Shown here piece after piece: positions 60,901-64,000 of a stretch of 64,000 nucleotides of DNA (position 1 is the first letter of the stretch; every line of letters begins with the position of its first letter). Under the pieces are notes generated by a model. The model did not search any database and was not told the origin of the DNA. It saw only the letters and a program-made list of their open reading frames with translations. The stretch lies in assembly GCF_904426505.1 (NCBI RefSeq), contig NZ_CAJGBN010000034.1, forward strand, positions 1-64,000, written 5' to 3'. Made by a program: the position numbers and the translations under genes. Source of the DNA: Rubrivivax sp. A210 (lineage in GTDB: Bacteria; Pseudomonadota; Gammaproteobacteria; Burkholderiales; Burkholderiaceae_C).

Positions 60901-62619
60901 TTACTCGCCGCGGTTGTCGAGCTTGGCGCGCAGCAGGGCGCCCAGGCTCGTGGTGCCGGCGTTCTCACGCTCGTTCACCTGCGTCAGGCGCTGCATGGCC
61001 TGCTGCTCGTCGGCGTTGTCCTTGGCCTTGATGGACAACTGGATCGAGCGCATCTTGCGGTCGACGTTGATCACCATCACGCTGACATCGTCGCCTTCCT
61101 TGAGCACATTGCGCGCATCTTCGACGCGGTCGCGGCTGATCTCGGAGGCGCGCAGGTAGCCGGTGACGTCGTCGTTGAGCTGGATCTCGGCGCCACGCGG
61201 GTCGACGCTCTTGACCTTGCCGTTGACGACCGCACCGCGGTCATTGAGCGTGGTGAAGCTGGTGAACGGATCGACGTCGAGCTGCTTGATGCCCAGGCTG
61301 ATGCGCTCGCGTTCCACGTCCACGGCCAGCACGATGGCCTCGACTTCCTGGCCCTTCTTGTAGTTGCGCACCGCGGTCTCGCCCGGCTCGTGCCAGGAGA
61401 GGTCGGACAGATGCACCAGGCCGTCGATGCCGGCCGAAAGGCCGACGAAGACGCCGAAGTCGGTGATCGACTTGACGGGGCCCTTGACCTTGTCGCCGCG
61501 CTTGACGTTGGAAGAGAACTCTTCCCACGGATTGGCCTTGCACTGCTTCATGCCCAGGCTGATGCGGCGCTTGTCCTCGTCGATCTCGAGGACCATGACT
61601 TCGACTTCCTCGCCCAGGGTGACGACCTTGGCCGGTGCAACGTTCTTGTTGGTCCAGTCCATCTCGGAGACATGCACCAGGCCTTCGATGCCCGGCTCGA
61701 TCTCGACGAAGGCACCGTAGTCGGCGATGTTGGTGATCTTGCCGAACAGGCGCGTGCCGTTCGGGTAGCGGCGGCTGACGCCGTGCCAGGGGTCGTCGCC
61801 CAGCTGCTTGAGGCCCAGGCTGACGCGGTTCTTCTCGGCGTCGAACTTCAGCACCTTGGCGGTGAGTTCCTGGCCGACCGTGACCACCTCGCTCGGGTGG
61901 CGCACGCGGCGCCAGGCCATGTCGGTGATGTGCAGCAGGCCGTCGATGCCGCCCAGATCCACGAAGGCACCGTATTCGGTGATGTTCTTGACCACGCCGT
62001 GGACGATGGCGCCTTCGGTCAGCGTCTCAAGCAGCTTGGCGCGTTCCTCGCCCATCGAAGCCTCGACGACGGCGCGGCGCGACAACACGACGTTGTTGCG
62101 CTTGCGGTCGAGCTTGATGACCTTGAACTCCATCGTCTTGCCCTCGAAGGGCGTCATGTCCTTCACCGGGCGCGTGTCGAGCAGACTGCCGGGCAGGAAG
62201 GCGCGGATGCCGTTGACCAGCACCGTGAGGCCGCCCTTGACCTTGCCGCTGACGGTGCCGGTGACGAATTCGCCCGACTCCAGCGCGTTTTCGAGGCTCA
62301 TCCACGAGGCCAGGCGCTTGGCCTTGTCGCGGCTCAGGATGGTATCGCCGTAGCCGTTTTCGACGGCGTCGATGGCGACCGAGACGAAATCGCCGACCTG
62401 GACTTCGAGCTCGCCCTGGTCGTTCTTGAATTCCTCGATCGCGACGTAGCTTTCGCTCTTCAGGCCGGCGTTGACGACGACGTGGTTGAAGTCGATGCGC
62501 ACGACCTCGGCGGAGATGACCTCGCCGACGCGCATGTCGTTCTGCTGCAACGACTCTTCAAACAGGGCGGCAAAGGCGGACATGCCACCGGTGGCGGTGA
62601 CGGTAGTAGTGACGGACAT
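60901..62619 (-). CDS. rpsA: 30S ribosomal protein S1
   Basis: 572 residues with six S1 RNA-binding repeats (e.g. GAFVDLGGIDGLLHITDMAW, GVFVGLSAGIDGLVHLSDLS). S1 helps mRNA bind the ribosome. The ATG at 62619 begins MSVTTTVTATGG; a longer upstream frame is not conserved. The 195-base gap upstream to cmk should hold its leader, where S1 autoregulates in E. coli; a GAGCC-GAAA-GGCTC hairpin is at 62711-62724. Confidence 0.96.
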   Translation of the reverse strand: MSVTTTVTATGGMSAFAALFEESLQQNDMRVGEVISAEVVRIDFNHVVVNAGLKSESYVAIEEFKNDQGELEVQVGDFVSVAIDAVENGYGDTILSRDKAKRLASWMSLENALESGEFVTGTVSGKVKGGLTVLVNGIRAFLPGSLLDTRPVKDMTPFEGKTMEFKVIKLDRKRNNVVLSRRAVVEASMGEERAKLLETLTEGAIVHGVVKNITEYGAFVDLGGIDGLLHITDMAWRRVRHPSEVVTVGQELTAKVLKFDAEKNRVSLGLKQLGDDPWHGVSRRYPNGTRLFGKITNIADYGAFVEIEPGIEGLVHVSEMDWTNKNVAPAKVVTLGEEVEVMVLEIDEDKRRISLGMKQCKANPWEEFSSNVKRGDKVKGPVKSITDFGVFVGLSAGIDGLVHLSDLSWHEPGETAVRNYKKGQEVEAIVLAVDVERERISLGIKQLDVDPFTSFTTLNDRGAVVNGKVKSVDPRGAEIQLNDDVTGYLRASEISRDRVEDARNVLKEGDDVSVMVINVDRKMRSIQLSIKAKDNADEQQAMQRLTQVNERENAGTTSLGALLRAKLDNRGE

Positions 62620-62710
62620 GGATTTCCTGTGGGCCCGGAGGAGTTGAGAGCAGAGCCGGACGTGCTTGCGGCAGGTGCCGCGGTTTGCGGGTTGAACATC
62701 CATCGCGCCT

Positions 62711-62724
62711 GAGCCTTTCGGCTC
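62711..62724 (-). promoter_or_regulatory. Small hairpin in the rpsA leader
   Basis: A 5-bp stem with a GAAA (GNRA) loop, about 90 bases upstream of the rpsA ATG. It could be part of a structured leader for S1 autoregulation, but is too short to be sure. Confidence 0.3.
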
Positions 62725-62814
62725 GGGGCCTGGCGGCCACTGCGGGCCGATGTGGACTGGTGCGACGGGGCTGGGCTTCTCGCCGCGCGAGACGCCGCCC
62801 GGGCCTGGAGAGGT

Positions 62815-64000
62815 TCAGGGCGGCGAGCCGAACGGCCCGCTCTGCTGCCACCAAGCCAGCACCTGCTGCACCGATTCTTCGATGCCCAGGGCCGAGTTGT
62901 CGAGCAGCCTCGCGTCCTCGGCCGGCTTCAAGGGCGCTGTTGCCCGGGACGTGTCCCGCGCATCGCGCGCCTCAAGGTCGGCACGAAGGTCGATCATGTT
63001 AGCCGGAATTCCCTTTGCCATCAATTGCTTATGGCGTCGCGCGGCCCTCTCGGCAGCACTCGCGGTGAGAAAGACCTTGAGCGGCGCGCCGGGGAAGATG
63101 ACGGTGCCCATGTCGCGCCCGTCGGCCACCAGGCCGGGGGCGCGGCGGAAGGCCAGCTGCAGCGCGTGCAAGGCCTGGCGCACGGCCGGCAGCGAGGCCA
63201 CGCGCGAGGCCAGCGCGCCGGTGGCTTCCAGGCGCAGATCGTCGGTCACCTCGCGCCCGCGCAGCCAGACGCGGCCGGCCTCGCTGCCCTGGCCGAAGCG
63301 CAGTTCCAGCGCTGCGGCCAGGCGGGCCACTGCAGCCTCGTCGTCGGGGGCGACACCGTCCCACTGCGCCGCCAGGCCGGTGGCGCGGTAGAGCGCGCCC
63401 GAGTCCAGCAACTGCCAGCCCAGCGCCGCCGCCAGCGCCGCCGCCAGCGTGCCCTTGCCCGAGGCCGTGGGGCCGTCGACCGTGATCACCGGAACCGCGC
63501 CGTCGGCCGCGCCGACGAGGCCGAAGAAGGCCTCGAAGTAGTCGGGGAAGGTCTTGGCCACGCACTTGGGGTCAAGGATGCGCACCGGGCAGTTGCCGCC
63601 CGCCAGCGGGTTGAAGGCGGCCAGCGACAGGCACATCGCCATGCGGTGGTCGTCGTAGGTGTGGATCACGCCCGGCTGCCACTGCAGCGGCGGGCTGACC
63701 TCGATGAAATCCGGCCCCTCGACGACCGCGGCGCCCACCTTGCGCAGCTCGGCGGCCATCGCCGCGATGCGGTCGGTTTCCTTGACGCGCCAGCTGGCGA
63801 TGCCGGTCAGCCGCGTCGGGCCGTCGGCGTAGAGCGCCATCACGGCCAGTGTCATCGCGGCGTCGGGAATCTGCTTGCAGTCGAGATGGATGCCGGCCAG
63901 CGGCCAGCGCCCGCGCTTCACCTCCAGCCAGCCGGGGCCGCCGTAGACCTGGGCGCCCATGGCCTGGGCGGCGTCGACGAAGCGGATGTCGCCCTGGATG
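62815..64000 (-). CDS. aroA-cmk: AroA-Cmk fusion (EPSP synthase / cytidylate kinase), 5' end missing
   Basis: The visible part is open from the stop at 62815 to the window edge. It covers the C-terminal part of 3-phosphoshikimate 1-carboxyvinyltransferase (SWRVKETDRIAAMAAELRKV, YDDHRMAMCLSLAAF) joined in frame to a complete cytidylate kinase (VITVDGPTASGKGTLAAALA with the P loop, DSGALYRATGLA, LVADGRDMGTVIFPGA). AroA makes EPSP for aromatic amino acids; Cmk phosphorylates CMP. The linker is only a few residues (LVGAADGAVP). Such fusions exist in some Burkholderiales. It precedes rpsA, as cmk does in many proteobacteria. Confidence 0.93.
   Translation of the reverse strand, partial: IQGDIRFVDAAQAMGAQVYGGPGWLEVKRGRWPLAGIHLDCKQIPDAAMTLAVMALYADGPTRLTGIASWRVKETDRIAAMAAELRKVGAAVVEGPDFIEVSPPLQWQPGVIHTYDDHRMAMCLSLAAFNPLAGGNCPVRILDPKCVAKTFPDYFEAFFGLVGAADGAVPVITVDGPTASGKGTLAAALAAALGWQLLDSGALYRATGLAAQWDGVAPDDEAAVARLAAALELRFGQGSEAGRVWLRGREVTDDLRLEATGALASRVASLPAVRQALHALQLAFRRAPGLVADGRDMGTVIFPGAPLKVFLTASAAERAARRHKQLMAKGIPANMIDLRADLEARDARDTSRATAPLKPAEDARLLDNSALGIEESVQQVLAWWQQSGPFGSPP

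Overview
The window is about 70% GC, with dense, mostly overlapping bacterial genes. Gene content and order point to a Burkholderiales betaproteobacterium, probably near Rubrivivax, Leptothrix, Methylibium or Sphaerotilaceae. Clues are the aroA-cmk fusion, the rpsA-ihfB-lapA-lapB order, split hldA/hldC heptose genes, selenoneine-type genes and a beta-type integron integrase. The species cannot be named from the sequence alone.

Region 1 (1-6867) is the platform of a chromosomal integron. A vapBC toxin-antitoxin gene cassette on the minus strand ends in a long attC site, and another cassette runs off the left edge. A complete 1.2-kb IS5-family element sits inside what appears to be attI. The integrase gene intI follows on the plus strand, with a perfect LexA box in its promoter. 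Its frame overlaps the start of dnaE2 (error-prone polymerase), so cassette recombination and mutagenic replication appear to share one SOS promoter.

Region 2 (6890-12301) is a mixed set: a ribbon-helix-helix protein, a YpfH-type esterase, YaaA, a prolyl-4-hydroxylase-like oxygenase, an MgtC/DUF4010 membrane protein and a beta-CASP nuclease. A MITE-like palindromic element (12321-12507) then abuts fliR and supplies its stop codon.

Region 3 (12505-31071) is a flagellar cluster: fliFGHIJKLMNOPQR on the minus strand, divergent fliE, two pilin-like genes, ycgR, fliT, fliS, fliD and two tandem flagellins. fliI carries an in-frame amber codon near its N-terminus. Two plus-strand genes, an OGT-like glycosyltransferase and a protein with two FkbM methyltransferase domains, probably modify flagellin.

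Region 4 (35790-42418) is an orphan type VI secretion vgrG island: vgrG, a DUF2169 adaptor, a catalytically dead ketosynthase-like protein, a DUF4150 PAAR-like tip, a small unknown gene, DUF6484 and a TIGR02270 protein.

Region 5 (42537-46787) holds egtD plus senA, senB and senC, the genes expected for selenoneine synthesis. Histidine would be trimethylated by EgtD, SenC would make selenophosphate, SenB a selenosugar, and SenA would join sugar and hercynine.

Region 6 (46750-64000) is largely core: an alpha/beta hydrolase, dnaE, a repeat-rich secreted protein, a patatin, a helix-hairpin-helix protein, the overlapping gmhA-hldA-hldC-gmhB-waaF heptose operon, DUF4254-waaC, lapAB, ihfB, rpsA and the 3' part of an aroA-cmk fusion. 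No tRNA, rRNA or CRISPR array was seen.
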